In this document: piece after piece, positions 1 through 18,868 of the stretch
Numbering within the stretch: position 1 is the first letter of the stretch
Layout: each line of letters begins with the position of its first letter
Origin: Anaeromyces robustus
Lineage: Eukaryota > Neocallimastigomycota > Neocallimastigomycetes > Neocallimastigales > Neocallimastigaceae
Reading direction: 5' to 3'
Assembly (NCBI GenBank): GCA_002104895.1
Contig: MCFG01000021.1
Location: forward strand, 244,001-308,000
DNA length: 64,000 bases
Notes under the pieces: generated by a model
Told to the model about the DNA's origin: nothing
Databases searched by the model: none
The model's input: only the letters and a program-made list of their open reading frames with translations
Position numbers and translations under genes: made by a program

Positions 1-195
1 CTTTTTCACTTTTATTTTCTTCACTTTTTTCTTGACTTTCACTCTTTTCTTTTCTTTTATTTTGTATTTTATGTCTTATTGCTAAAACTGCTACTAATAT
101 AAAGAGAAATACTAAAATTAATATAAGACATAAATATATTTCAAAACTATTATTTCCCTCTGAATCTTGTTCATTCTCTCGTTTATAGAATTTAT
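1..195 (-). CDS. Single-pass membrane protein, C-terminal exon (partial, runs off the left edge)
   Basis: Read on the minus strand, an open frame runs from a splice-acceptor-like TAG at 196-198 to the window edge. It encodes a short acidic/Asn-rich lead (NEQDSEGNNSFE), then about 24 hydrophobic residues beginning YLCLILILVFLFILV, then a strongly charged Lys/Glu/Ser tail beginning RHKIQNKRKEKSE. A hydrophobic span followed at once by basic residues is the layout of a type I single-pass membrane protein with a cytoplasmic tail. No extracellular domain is visible here, so function cannot be assigned. The next open stretch upstream on this strand is 360-614, but no donor joins it to this exon in phase. 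I am fairly sure this is coding and unsure of its gene partner. Confidence 0.5.
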
Positions 196-359
196 CTATT
201 AAATATCAATTATTTTTATATTTTTATATTATATTATTAAATACAAATATATATATATATATATAAATCATTATTATTAATATAGCTAGAACATTGTTTT
301 TTATCTAGATGCTATATATATATATAATATTTTTATATGTATATTTGTTTAATATCAAC

Positions 360-614
360 TTAACTATTTATAATATTTTTATCATCAAAACAATTGTAGA
401 TTTCATTTATTGAATATGTTTTTGTTTCTTGAATATTGTCATTAATAAAATTATATATATTTTTAATTTCTTTGTCTTTGTAATTATATTCTTGTTGATC
501 AATATTGCACCGAGAATAAACTATATTTTTTGAAAATATTGAATAATTATTAATTTGAGATAATCGTGTAAAACCTATAATTTTATTTAAACTCATATTC
601 AGATGATTTTTCAA
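360..614 (-). CDS. Possible exon or small gene, unknown product
   Basis: An 84-codon open frame with unremarkable composition for this genome (Asn, Ile, Lys, Tyr rich) and two cysteines. It could be an upstream exon of the membrane protein at the left edge. A GTTAAG donor-like sequence overlaps its stop codon, but joining there gives the wrong phase for the next exon. I see no signal peptide or known motif. It may be a chance frame. Confidence 0.22.
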   Translation of the reverse strand: MKNHLNMSLNKIIGFTRLSQINNYSIFSKNIVYSRCNIDQQEYNYKDKEIKNIYNFINDNIQETKTYSINEIYNCFDDKNIINS

Positions 615-941
615 TTTTTTTTTACATAGTAACTTGCTTATGAATTTAATATAATGTATATCTCTAAATATTTTCCAAATTATATAATGAATTATAAAAA
701 ATTAGATATTAAAATTTAATAATATATTTACATATTATTTAGGTGTTTAAATTCAAATTTCATATTTACATTAAATCATTAGAATCTAAATCAAAAATTG
801 TATAATTATTATTAGATATACATTTAATAATATTTTTATTCATATTACAAGAAAAGGAATTTAATATATATTAACAATCATATATCATATATCCTTTATA
901 TCTGTATATATCTCTATTATTTTATTAATAAATATTATTAA

Positions 942-993
<52 letters not shown>

Positions 994-1491
994 AAATACA
1001 GTATTTTTAATGATAATTTTTTTATTTTTATTTTTTTTTAATTATTATGCAATAATTATTATATATATAATACAATTAATAAATATGAATGGTTAACAAA
1101 TTATTTAAATTTAAAAAAAATGATACATGAAAAAAATATTTTTTATATGAAAAAAAAAAAAATTAAAATTAAGATTGTTGGTAAAAATTAGTTATATTAA
1201 TTAGTGAAAAAAAAAATTCGCATATACTTTAAAATTTAATGTCTCATTTTTGTAATTTAAAAAATATTATTTTTATAGTTGAATAATTTGTATTATATAT
1301 TACAATTTATATATTTATTAATTTTTAAAATTTATATAAAAACATTTTATATAAAAAATTAATATGTACATTTATATTTTATTATATTAGTTTTTTAATT
1401 TGTTTATTTTATTTATTTTAATTTGTTTTAATTTTTATTTTATTTTATTATTCTTTCATATTGTATATATTTAATTTGTATTAAAATTAAT
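615..1491. other. Intergenic AT-rich DNA
   Basis: Nothing gene-like. It contains an (ATT)n tract at about 942-990 and A/T homopolymers. The right part is the 3' flank of the RasGEF gene. Confidence 0.6.
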
Positions 1492-7517
<6,026 letters not shown>

Positions 7518-8227
7518 GATTGTACTATATATTAATAAAAACTTAACTAAAGAAGAAAAAATAAAACAATAATAAAATTAAAGGGTATAACTTATAATTA
7601 TTTTTATAGAAGAAATATTTTATTTAATAATATTAAGTTTATTTATTATTAAAAAAAAGTTTATTTTTCAATAAAAAAATATTTAGAAATAAAACAATAA
7701 CAATAATATTATTTAAACTTATTGTAATTAACATAGATCATCAAATTTAACTTATACGTAAATTTATAAGTTTAAATAAAAAATACTATCTTAATATATC
7801 TTATTATTCATTAATAATAATAACAAAAAAGCTTAAAATTAATTATATTAAATAATATAAATAAAATAACTACATAATAATAATAATAATAAATAATTTC
7901 AAATAATAATAGCAAAATAAAATAATAATTAATATTAACAAAATATTAATTTAATAAAATTTAAATACTGTATTAATAATAATAAATAAAACATTATAAT
8001 GTAAATATAATAAATGAAAAATGATCATATATATTATTAAATTATTTAAATCTTTTACAAAAATTTTTCATTATTTTATTTTAATAAAATTTTAATTTTA
8101 AATTTATTTTTATTTATATATTCTTTTTAAAAAAAAATAATATTTATTTTTTATAATTATAATTAAAAAATATTTATAATTTTTTTTAATAATCAAAATT
8201 ACAATACTGATACAAGACTTTATAAAA
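7518..8227. other. Intergenic: 5' flank of the RasGEF gene and 3' flank of the light-chain gene
   Basis: AT-rich with short AAT tracts near 7876-7894. I see no gene, RNA or ordered repeat here. Both flanking genes are read leftwards, so the RasGEF promoter must lie in this 0.7 kb. Confidence 0.5.
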
Positions 8228-8732
8228 TTATTGAGCCATTAATTTATCTTTAAAATCATTAATGGATATTTTCTTATTTTTCTTTTCAAATTCATTTAAA
8301 AATTCATCAATATCATTAGGTTTCAAATACTTTCCTAGCGTTTTCATACAATGAACAAATTCTTTTTCATTTAAGTCTCCATTACCATCTTCAAACAGAG
8401 ATAATGCTTCTTTTATGGCATCTTCTTCAGATTCAATATTATTAATTTTTCTTCCCATAAAAACGATAAAATCTTCCAAGTGTAATTTATTATTATATTT
8501 ATTTTTAATTTCTTCTACATCAGAATCCTTTGGAACGTATCCTAATGACCTTACAACATTACAGAAAATAGTAGAATCTATTTCACCATTACTGTCTTTA
8601 TCATAAAATTTATAAACTTCCTCAAATTTTTTTATTTGGTTTTCAGAAAGTACTTCACTCTGTTCTTTTATAAAATAAATAAATTAATAAAATGTTTAGT
8701 TTTTATAGTATTAAAAATTTAATCATTACCAT
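8228..8732 (-). CDS. EF-hand protein, myosin essential light chain / calmodulin-like
   Basis: Two exons. The first is only the ATG (8732-8730), followed at once by a GTAATG donor. The second is 8659-8228, giving 144 aa. An ATG-only first exon is common in calmodulin-family genes. The sequence opens SEVLSENQIKKFEEVYKFYD, the calmodulin/light-chain style N-terminal helix. The first EF loop DKDSNGEIDSTI keeps the early ligands but has Ile, not Glu, at position 12. The third (FEDGNGDLNEKE) has Phe, not Asp, at position 1. The second and fourth are degenerate. Loss of complete loops with the overall fold kept, and the 144-residue length, fit a myosin essential light chain of the S. pombe Cdc4/yeast Mlc1 kind better than true calmodulin. 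It lies head-to-head with a class II myosin heavy chain, 1.9 kb away. Light-chain identity is inference; EF-hand family is secure. Confidence 0.82.
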
Positions 8733-10620
8733 TTTAAAAAATCTTTTCTCCTATTTTTTTTTTTTCTTTTTTTTTTTTTGATGTTTGTTTGATTTACTTA
8801 AAATGATATATATTTTCAAAATATGAAACAAATATTGAAAAAAAAATATTTCAATTACATTAATTAAATATTAATTATCATAAAATTATTTTATTTTAAA
8901 TAATTTAAATTTGTATATAAAAAATATGATTTAGATTTATATATTATATAATGAATAAAAAAAAAAGAAGTCTTTTATAATTATTAATATTTACATAAAA
9001 TCTTATTAAATAAAAAAAAATAATTAAATATTATTCTTTAATCCAAATTTTAAAATAATATATAGCATGAAAATTAACAGAGTGTTAAATATTAATCATA
9101 ATATGGATATGTATAGTATTAATATAATATAAATAAATATAAAATATACAATATTATTGAATAACAATTATACACTAAAATATTAAATAATTATTATAAA
9201 AATAATAAAAAATATGTTCTTAAAGTTCTATATATAAAATCTTTTACTATTATATTTATTTATAAAAAAATTCATAAAAAAATATCATTTGAAAATAATT
9301 AAATTTATAGTTAAAAATTTTTAGATTAATCTTTTGTATTTATGATATTTAGATAAAAAAATATATATGTTACATATTGTTATTAGAATAAAATTTTATT
9401 TTTATTTATATAATAAAAAAACCTTTTTGTTATAAATATAGAAATATCTAAAGAATTATATAATTTTTTTTTATTTTATCTATTTTTTAATTTTATTAAT
9501 TTCATAATTACAAATATATAAAAATAAATTTTTTAAAGTTTTTTAAAAAAAGTTACATGTATATTTTTTATCTATATATATAATTTTATATTTTTATTCA
9601 TTAATTGTTAAGATGATATATCAAAAATTGGAATTATAAAACTAATCATATATGTGATTTTATAATAAATAATATCTTTAAAATTATTACAATAATAAAT
9701 TTTATATTTATTAAACAAATAATAACAAAACAGTAATACAATAATATGTAATATATATAATAATTTATTATGAGATAAAGAGAAAAAAAAATTTTAGATA
9801 AAGCAAAAATTTAAAAATATAATAATATAAAAAAAAGAAATAAAGAGATTTTTATTTTATTTAATTAAAAAAAAATAAATAAAGCTTTATTTATAATGAA
9901 TTATTTTTAAATAACACTTTAAATGTTAATTTAGAGTGTTATTTAAAAATAATTATATATTTAATATTAAAATATAATTTTAAATATAAATATATAAAAA
10001 AAGATTTATTTACCTATATATATACTTTTATACTATATATATGATGTTAATAATTTAAAATAAAATTTAAATTTTTATAATTATATTTTTAAAAACTAAA
10101 ATTTTTTTTAAATTTATATTCATAATTATCTGAAATTTTAATTTACTTTTTTTTCTAACAAATTTTTCAGAAAAAAAATATATAATTGAAAAAATAATTA
10201 TATATTTAAAAAAAATTCAAAATTTTATAGATTAATAATAGATATTATATTCAGTTACAATACTTTTTGATATACATAAATTTACTTGGATTTTTGATAT
10301 TATTTTTGTTTTATTTCTTTTAACATTGTAAAATGTAAATATAATTAATGAATAATATATAAAAAATGATTATTATAATGAAAAAATATAATAAATTTAA
10401 AAAAATTTAAGATGGAAATAATACGTTTAATAAATATATACAATTATATTAATGATTGAATATGTATTAACGTTTTTTTTTTTTTCCTTTTTATCATTAA
10501 TATATTATTATTATTTTTATCATTAACATTATATTAATATAATAAAACGAAAAAAAAAAACATAAAATCTATATGAAATAAAAATAAAATATTAAAAATA
10601 AAATAGAATTAAAATAAAAA
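8733..10620. promoter_or_regulatory. Divergent intergenic region between light-chain and myosin heavy-chain genes
   Basis: It holds the promoters of both divergent genes. The last 130 bases before the heavy-chain ATG show a T-run then A-rich leader, the usual arrangement upstream of starts in this window. No TATA element can be singled out in such AT-rich DNA. The only ordered structure is the long hairpin at 9899-9954. Confidence 0.45.
9899..9954. repeat. Perfect 20-bp inverted repeat with 16-nt loop
   Basis: Left arm 9899-9918 ends AATAACACT. Right arm 9935-9954 begins AGTGTTATT. All 20 positions pair. It sits mid-way between the two divergent myosin genes. It could be a small foldback transposon footprint or a transcribed hairpin; the sequence does not decide. 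Confidence 0.75.
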
Positions 10621-13600
10621 ATGAGTTCAGAAGAAAACTGGTCAGCCAAGAATTATACTTGGGTATAATAAAAGTTTTTATATATAGTATTCAATTGGTT
10701 ATAATATTCAGTTAAATGATAATTCTTTTATTTTTGAATCATGAATAATTAATATACATAATTAATAACTAAACATATATAATAGGTTGCAGATAAGGAA
10801 GAAGGTTATGTTGCTGCAAGAATTATATCACAAGATGGTGATAATATTGTTGTTGAACTTGATAACAATGAAGTAAATATAATTTAAATATATGAATTTA
10901 AATATTTTTTATTTAAAAATTCATATTAATAATATTTATTTGAAAATATTTTTAAATTCAAATTATATTTTATATAGAAAAGAACAGTTCATAGCAATGA
11001 CCTTCAAAAAATGAACCCACCAAAATTTGATAAAGTCGAAGATATGGCTGATTTAACACACTTAAACGAAGCATCTGTTGTAAATAATCTTCGTCTTCGT
11101 TACCACTCAAATCTTATTTATGTAAGTAATTAATATTGAAAAATACTATAAATATCATTATATTGATATAATATATTATACAATGAAATATTATTAATTC
11201 ATTAAATTGTAAAATTTAACTTATACATATATATATATATTTATTATAGACATATTCTGGTCTTTTCTTGGTCGCTGTTAACCCATACTTCAAAATTCCA
11301 ATTTATACCGACCAAGTTATTCAATCATACAAAGGTAAAAAACGTTCTGAAATGCCACCACATATTTACGCAACTTCAGATATGGCATATTTAGATATGT
11401 TACAAGACCATGAAAATCAATCAATTTTAATTACGTAAATTTTCTTTTTTTTTTTTTGTAATTTCATTTACTTATAAATTAAAACTTGAAATAATTGTAT
11501 TATATTAAGTTATTAATTATTTATCATTTTATTATTATATAATATTTAAATAGTGGTGAATCTGGTGCGGGTAAAACTGAAAATACTAAAAAGGTTATTC
11601 AATATCTTGCCGCTATTGCAGGTGGTCACGGAAAAGATAAAAAAGGTAATTTAGAAGATCAAATTTTAAGAGCTAACCCAATTCTTGAATCTTTCGGTAA
11701 CGCTCAAACTGTCAGAAATAATAATTCCTCTAGATTTGTAAGTATTAATAAATAAGTAATTCTTTTTTAATAAATTTACAAAAATATATTTCTAAAACAT
11801 ATTATAATAAAATAACAAATAGGGTAAATTTATTAGAATTGAATTTAATGCTAGTGGCCAAATTGGTGGTGCTAATATTAAGAAATATTTGTTTGAAAAG
11901 TCACGTGTTACTCACCAAACTCCTAAGGAAAGAAATTACCACGTCTTTTACCAATTAATGAAAGGTGGTTCTGCTGACCTTAAAAGTAAGAAATGATTTA
12001 CAATTATATATATATATTTATAATATTCTTTTATTTATTATTTGTTAATTTATAAAATAATATTATAAACATATTTAAATATTTTGTGTATTTCTTTATA
12101 ATTAGAATCTTTATTATTGGATGCCACATTAAATGATTATGAATTTGTTAAAAACTCCAATAAGAATATCGATGATGTTGATGATGCTAATGAATTTAAA
12201 GATTTATGTGAATCCATGAGAGTTATGGGTATTAATGATGAACAACAATTAAACTTCTTTGGTGTTGTTGCTACTGTATTACATCTTGGTAATATTAAAC
12301 CAGTTAATGATAGACAAGATCAAGCCCAACTTCCAGATACATCAGCTGCTGAAAAAGTTTGTCATTTATTAGGTATTAATGTTGATGAATTTATTAGAGG
12401 ATTATTAAAACCAAAGATTAAAGCTGGTAGAGATTGGGTTACTCAAGCTAAGAACCAAGAACAAGTTATTTACTCTATTGAAGCTTTAGCTAGAGTATTA
12501 TATGAAAGAATGTTCCAACAATTAGTTGATACTATTAACTTAACCTTAGATAAAGATTTCCCTAAAACTACATTCATTGGTGTTCTTGATATTGCTGGTT
12601 TTGAAATTTTCGAAGTAAGGATTTTAAATAATTAGTATAATAATATAAAAAATAATTATAAAATATATATAAATTTTTTTTCATTTTCAATTAAATATTA
12701 ATTTAATAATTTTCATTCTATATAAAAACGTAATTATACTAATTTATAGATGAACAGTTTTGAACAACTTTGTATTAACTACACTAATGAAAAACTTCAA
12801 CAATTCTTCAATCATCATATGTTCATTTTAGAACAAGAAGAATACAGAAGAGAAGGTATTGAATGGGAATTTATTGATTTTGGTCTTGATTTACAACCAA
12901 CTATTGATTTAATTGAAAAGACATCACCAATTGGTATTCTTTCATGCTTAGATGAAGAATGTGTCATGCCAAAGGCTACTGATAAGACTTTCATTAGCAA
13001 ATTAAACAGTTTATGGAAGGGTAAATCTGACAAATATGATGTTCCAAGATTCAATGATGGATTCATTTTATGTCATTATGCTGGTAATGTAGAATATAGT
13101 GTTGACGGATGGCTTGACAAGAACAAGGATCCATTAAACGAAAATATTACTAGATTATTTGCTAACTCTACTGATAAATTCATTGCTAATCTTTTCTCAG
13201 ATTACTTAGAAGCTAATGATAATGGTGTAAGAACCAACCAAAAGAAGGGTTCATTTAGAACTGTTGCCAATAAACACAAGGAACAATTACAACTTTTAAT
13301 GAAACAATTATATTCTACCGAACCACACTTCGTAAGATGTATTATTCCAAACGAAGAAAAGAAACCAGGAAAATTAAACATTCCACTTATTCTTGACCAA
13401 CTTAGATGTAATGGTGTACTCGAAGGTATTAGAATTTGTAGAAATGGTTTCCCCAACAGATTACCATTCGCTGAATTCAGAAAGCGTTATGAACTCTTGG
13501 CTCCAAAAGCTATTCCAGAAGGATTTATGGATGGTCGTCATGCTTCTCAAATCATTCTTGATACCTTAAATTATGATAAGGCTAGATACAGAATGGGTAG

Positions 13601-16600
13601 TAGTAAAGTATTCTTCAAGGCTGGTGTATTAGCCGAATTAGAAGAAATGAGAGATGTACAACTCTCTTTAATTGTAAGAAAAATCCAAGCCATGTGGAGA
13701 GGTTACAAAGCCAGAAAGACCTTCAAGAAATTACTCGATCGTCTTCACGCTATCCGTATTATTCAAAAGAATGCTAGAGTTTACGTTAACCTTAAAGAAT
13801 GGTCATGGTGGAAGTTATACACTAAGGTTAAACCTTTATTAAATGTTACTAGAATTGATGAAGAATTAAAGAAGAAGGATGAATTAGCTCAAGAATGGGA
13901 AGCTAAGGCTAACAAGGAAGCTGAAGAAAAGACTAAACTTGAAGCTCTTAACTCTGAACTTGAACAAAAGAAACAACAATTAGAACAAGAACTTCTTAGT
14001 GAAAGAAATGTTTCTGCTGAACGTGAAGATATTCTTAACAGTTACAGAACTCAAATTCAAGAAATACAAGAGCAATTAACAGAAACAAAGACTGAATTAG
14101 ATAATACTGAAGCTCAATATGAAGATGTTTTAAGCCAAAAGAAGAAGTTAAGTGCTGACCTTGATGAATTAAATGACCAATTAGAACAAGGAAAGATTAC
14201 TATTGAAAAGTATGAAAAAGAAAAGCAAGCTGAAGAACAATTAATTGCTCAGTTGAAAGAAAACATTCAAAATAATACTGATGAAATTGATAAATTAACT
14301 AGTGAAAAGAAGAATTTAGAACAACAATTAAACGAATTAAACTTAAACCTTGGTGCTGCTCATGATAAGGAATCTGAATTAGAAAAGATTAAAGCTAAAC
14401 TTCAAAATAATGCCAGTGAAATTCAATCTAATTTAGAAAATGAACAAAAAGCTAAAGAAGAGCTTACCAAGAAGTTGAATGATTTAACTAAAGAATTGAA
14501 GGCTACTAAAGAAACTGTTGATGACCTTACCAGAGTTAAGACTGAACTTGAAAATACTGTTCAAAAGAGAGATAAAAATATCGAATCTATGAACGCTCAA
14601 CTCACTGAAACTGAAAATGAAAAGGAAAATGTTGAAAAAGCCAGAAGAGAACTTGCTCTTAAACTTCAAACAGTTGAAGCTGATTTAGAAAATGAAAAAG
14701 CTGAACGTCAAAAGCTTATAAGTCAAAAGAATAAGCTCGAAGGTGAAATTGAATCCCTTCATGATGTAATGCAAGCTAAGGATGATGATGAAACTAAGCA
14801 AAATGAACTTAGAAAGATTCGTGAAGCTGAAATGAGTAGCTTAAAGAGTCAACTTGAAGACACTTCTAAGGAATTAGATGACACTAGACGCAAGACTAAT
14901 TCTCAAATTGAAAAGTTGAAAGCTGAAATTGAAGAACTTCAACATGAAAATGAAAACTTAAGACAACTTAAATCTCAATTAGAAAAGAGTGTTAGTGAAT
15001 TGACTGAAAAATTAGAAGATTCTGAAAGAAATGTTGCTAAATTAGAAAAGAACTGTCGTCAATTAGAAACAAGCCTTCAAGATTCTCAAAAGCACTCTGA
15101 AGAAATTGAAAATGAATTAAACAATTTAGTTGTTGCTAAAGGTTCATTAGAAAAACAAGTTCAACTTCTTAACACTCGTGCTGAAGAAGCTGAAAGTAAG
15201 TGTACTACTCTTGAACGTGAGAAGATTCAATTCAAGAAGCAAGCTGAAAACTTACAAAATGAATTAGAAGAAGAAGTTAACAAGAAAAAGATTTTGGAAG
15301 ATGCTAAGAATAAGCTTAACAATAACATTAATGAATTACAACAACAATATGATGAACTTGAAGCTCAAAACAACGATCTTCAAAGAAAATTATCTCAAAA
15401 ATCTGGTGAATTCGATTCTTACAAAGAAAAATTCAATAAAGAGAATAAAGATAGAGTTGAAGAACTTGATGCTTCTAAAAAGAAGCTCGAAAAGGAACTT
15501 ACTGAAGTTAAGGATAAATTGACTTTAGCTGAAAACAGTAACCAAACCTTAGAAAAGACTAAGGCTCGTTTAACAGCTGAAATTGAAGACTTAAAACACG
15601 AAGTTGAACACGAACATACTGTTACTAGAGCTGCTGAAAAGGCTACTAAGGCTGCTGAAAGTCAACTCAACCAAATCACTCAACAATTAGAAAGTGAACA
15701 ACGTGATCATGCCCTTACCGAATCTCAATCCAAGAAACTTCAATCCACCATTGATTCCTTAAATGATGAACTTGAAAACTTAAAGCACAACTACGATACC
15801 GTTAATCGTAAGAAGAATGATTTAGAAAACGAATTACAATCCTTAATTAATGACAGTACCACAAGTAACAACATCCATGACTTAGAAAAATCCAACCGTT
15901 CATTAGAAGCTCAACTTAATGAACTTAAAGAACAACTTGAAGAAATGACTCGTGAAAAAGAAAAGGCTGACGAAGGTAAAAAGGCCATTGAACAACAATT
16001 CCAAAAATACAAGCAAAAGGCTGAACAAGATATGGTTGAAAAAGAAAACCAAATGGAAGAAACTAGAAAAATGTTATACAAAGAAGTTAATTCTCTTGGT
16101 GAGCAACTTGATGAAGAAATTGCTGCAAAGAATGAATTGATTAAGGCCAAGAAGCGTTTAGAATCTGAAATTGCAGATGCTTCTAACAGCGCCGAACAAT
16201 CTACTAAGAATAAGGCTGAAATGGAGAAGTCAAACAAGAAGTTAGAAACTCTTATCAGAGATCTTAATGGTAAATTGGAAAGCAAAGAAAAAGAATGCAA
16301 GAACTATGAAGAATTGGCTCGTCTTCAAGAACAAAAGTCTAATAACATTCAAAGTGAAATGGAAAAACTTGCTGAAGAACTTGATGCTGTTAAGAGAGCT
16401 AAGAAGCAAGTTGATGCTCAATTAGACTCTATCAATGGAGAATACGAACAAGTCTTAAGTGAAAGAGATTCATTAAGTGATGCTAAGAAGAACCTCGAAA
16501 AACAAAACAGAGACTTAACTGAACGTTTAGAAGAAATGGAAGATGACTTAAAGGATGCTCAAGAAAGAAGCAGTAGTGCTAACATTGATGAAATTAAGAA

Positions 16601-18504
16601 CAAGATCAAGTCTGAATTCGAAGAAAAGATTGAAAAATTGGAAGAATCCAGAAAGGCCTTATTCGCTGACAAGAGAATTAAGGAACAAGATCTTGAAGAT
16701 AAGGACAAGACCATTGCTTTATTAGAAAAGCAAAAGAAGATGATGACTGATGAAAACGATGAATTAAAGAACAACCTTGACAAAGAAGTTATTGCTAAGA
16801 ATGAAGAAATCAATCAACGTAAGAAGCTTGCTGCTGATATTAAGGATCTTGAAGTACAATTGAACCAAGAACAAATGAAGAGTGAAGGTTTGAACGAATC
16901 ATACGAAGCATTAAAGACTAAATATGATACTGCTATTTCTAAGTTAGACCAAACTGAATTGAACTTAATTAAAGCTGAAAAGGCTGAAGGTTCACTCAAA
17001 TTACAACTTAAGGAAATGGAAGAAACCTTACAAGACTCTGCTAAGGATCTTAAACAATATGAAGAAAAGTACAAGCAATTAGAAGATCAACTCCAAGACC
17101 TTCAAGAAAAGATGGAAGAAGATTCTCAAGATATGCAAGATCTTGTTATGATGAAGCAAAACCTTCAACAAGAACTTGAATCTAACAACAGTAAGTACCA
17201 AAACGAAATTAATGAACGTGATGAAATGATCGAAAGCACTAGAAAGAAGTTCTTAAAGGAGAACCAAAACTTAAGTACTGAACTTGAAATGGAAAGAGCT
17301 TCAGTATTAACTCTTAAGGAAACTAAGAAGAACCTCGAAAACCAAATCAATGAAATTTCAAGTGAATGGGAGAAGGATCGTCGTGAATTACAAGCCTGGA
17401 AGAAGGATAAAGAAAAGTTAGAAAACAGAATTGATGAAATTACCAAGAAGAAGGATGAAGCTGTTGCTCGTAGTGAAGAATTAGAAAACCAAAAGAATGC
17501 TATAAACTCTAAATTAAGTGACATGAAGACTAACCTTGAAGATGCTGAAGTTAAATTAAACATTGCTGAAAAGTCAAAGAAGACACTTGAAGCACAAATT
17601 GAAGATCTCAATGAACAAACCTTACAATTGACTAAGGCTAAGCAAAACCTTGAACGTAACAACCAAACTATGGAATTACAAATTTCTGAACTTCAATCTA
17701 AATTAGATGAACAACAAGATGAATACAACACTACTATTGAAGAATTAAGAAAGAAGAACTCTGACCAAGATGAGGCTCACTCTGAATTAGAAAAGGAGAA
17801 ACAAATTTCTCTTGACTTAGAACGTTCTAAGATTGCCTTAGAAAAACAAGTTAAGGAACTCAACTCTCGTATTGCTGAGTTAGAAGCTTGTGCTCTTAAT
17901 GATAACTCAAGAAACATTTCAAGAATTCAAGCTCGTCTTGATGATGTATCACAACAACTTGAAAATGAATCTAAAGAAAAGATGCAATTATTACAAAACG
18001 CTCGTAAGACTGATAGAACTATTCGTGACTTACAGAACCAATTACAAGAAAGAAACAAATACAAAGCTAAATATGAAGAAGATATGGAAAGAAACGAAAG
18101 TAAGATAAAGAAGATGAAAGCTCAAATTGAAGAACTTGTAAGTATTAATTTTCATATATTACTTTAATATGATAAATATGATAAATGATGAAAAATATAA
18201 TTTAATTATAAAAATATAATATTAATTTATGTTTTTTTTTAAAATTATTAAAAAAAAATAGGAACAATCTGAAAGCAACTTACAAATCGCTAAGCGTAGA
18301 ATTGAACGTGAAGCTAATGAACAACGTGAACGTGCTGCTAGGTAAAAAAAATCATTAGATAAAAAATAAATATTTTTTTTTTTATTTTTAAAATGAAATT
18401 TAATTGTTAATTGAAACTGTTATATTATTATTATTATTATTATTAAATAATACAGATTCGAAAAGGAGAACGAAAAGTTAAAGGCCAGAATAAATGCTAT
18501 TTAA
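10621..18504 (+). CDS. Class II (conventional) myosin heavy chain, 2276 aa
   Basis: Actin-based motor with a long coiled-coil rod, expected in cytokinesis or contractility. Ten exons: 10621-10662, 10786-10872, 10978-11121, 11250-11434, 11554-11737, 11823-11985, 12106-12614, 12750-18137, 18262-18341 and 18456-18504. They total 6831 nt, in phase. The N-terminal SH3-like subdomain is followed by P-loop GESGAGKT (about residues 154-161), switch I NNNSSRFGKF, switch [10 protein letters not shown] (about 429-436), the relay [19 protein letters not shown] and the SH1 region [14 protein letters not shown]. Two IQ-type light-chain sites ([14 protein letters not shown] and [10 protein letters not shown]) precede [15 protein letters not shown], the class II head-rod junction. 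From there about 1460 residues are continuous heptad coiled coil, longer than the roughly 1100-residue rods of animal muscle myosin. All but two introns lie in the head; the rod is one 5.4-kb exon. The EF-hand gene upstream is a natural partner. Confidence 0.97.
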
Positions 18505-18819
18505 GAAAAATGAAATATTGTAAAATAAAAAATATTTTTGAATTTTTTTATAAAAAATAAAACAAAAATAATTAAAAGTTTTATAAAAATAATAATATAA
18601 TAAAATAAAAATAAAAATAAAAGTAAAGATGTAAAAAAGCATTTATTTATTAACATCATATATATGAATAATTAAAAAAAAATTTTTATATTAAATATAA
18701 AATAGTATAGTAAAAAATGTATATCAAAAATTTTATTTAAACCTTATATATCAAAAAATTTATGTATATCAAAAAAATTTATGTATATCAAATAATTCTA
18801 TAAATTTTAAAAATAAAAT

Positions 18820-18868
<49 letters not shown>

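Noticed and set aside
8228-8479. A stand-alone 83-aa EF-hand protein starting at MEDFIV
   Set aside because: The frame continues upstream without a stop to a splice acceptor at 8660 and an ATG-only first exon at 8732, giving the complete 144-aa protein. The apparent start is internal (a TTG codon).
15911-17662. Antisense and frame-shifted open frames over the myosin rod
   Set aside because: Shadows created by the biased GAA/AAG/TTA codon use of the coiled coil.
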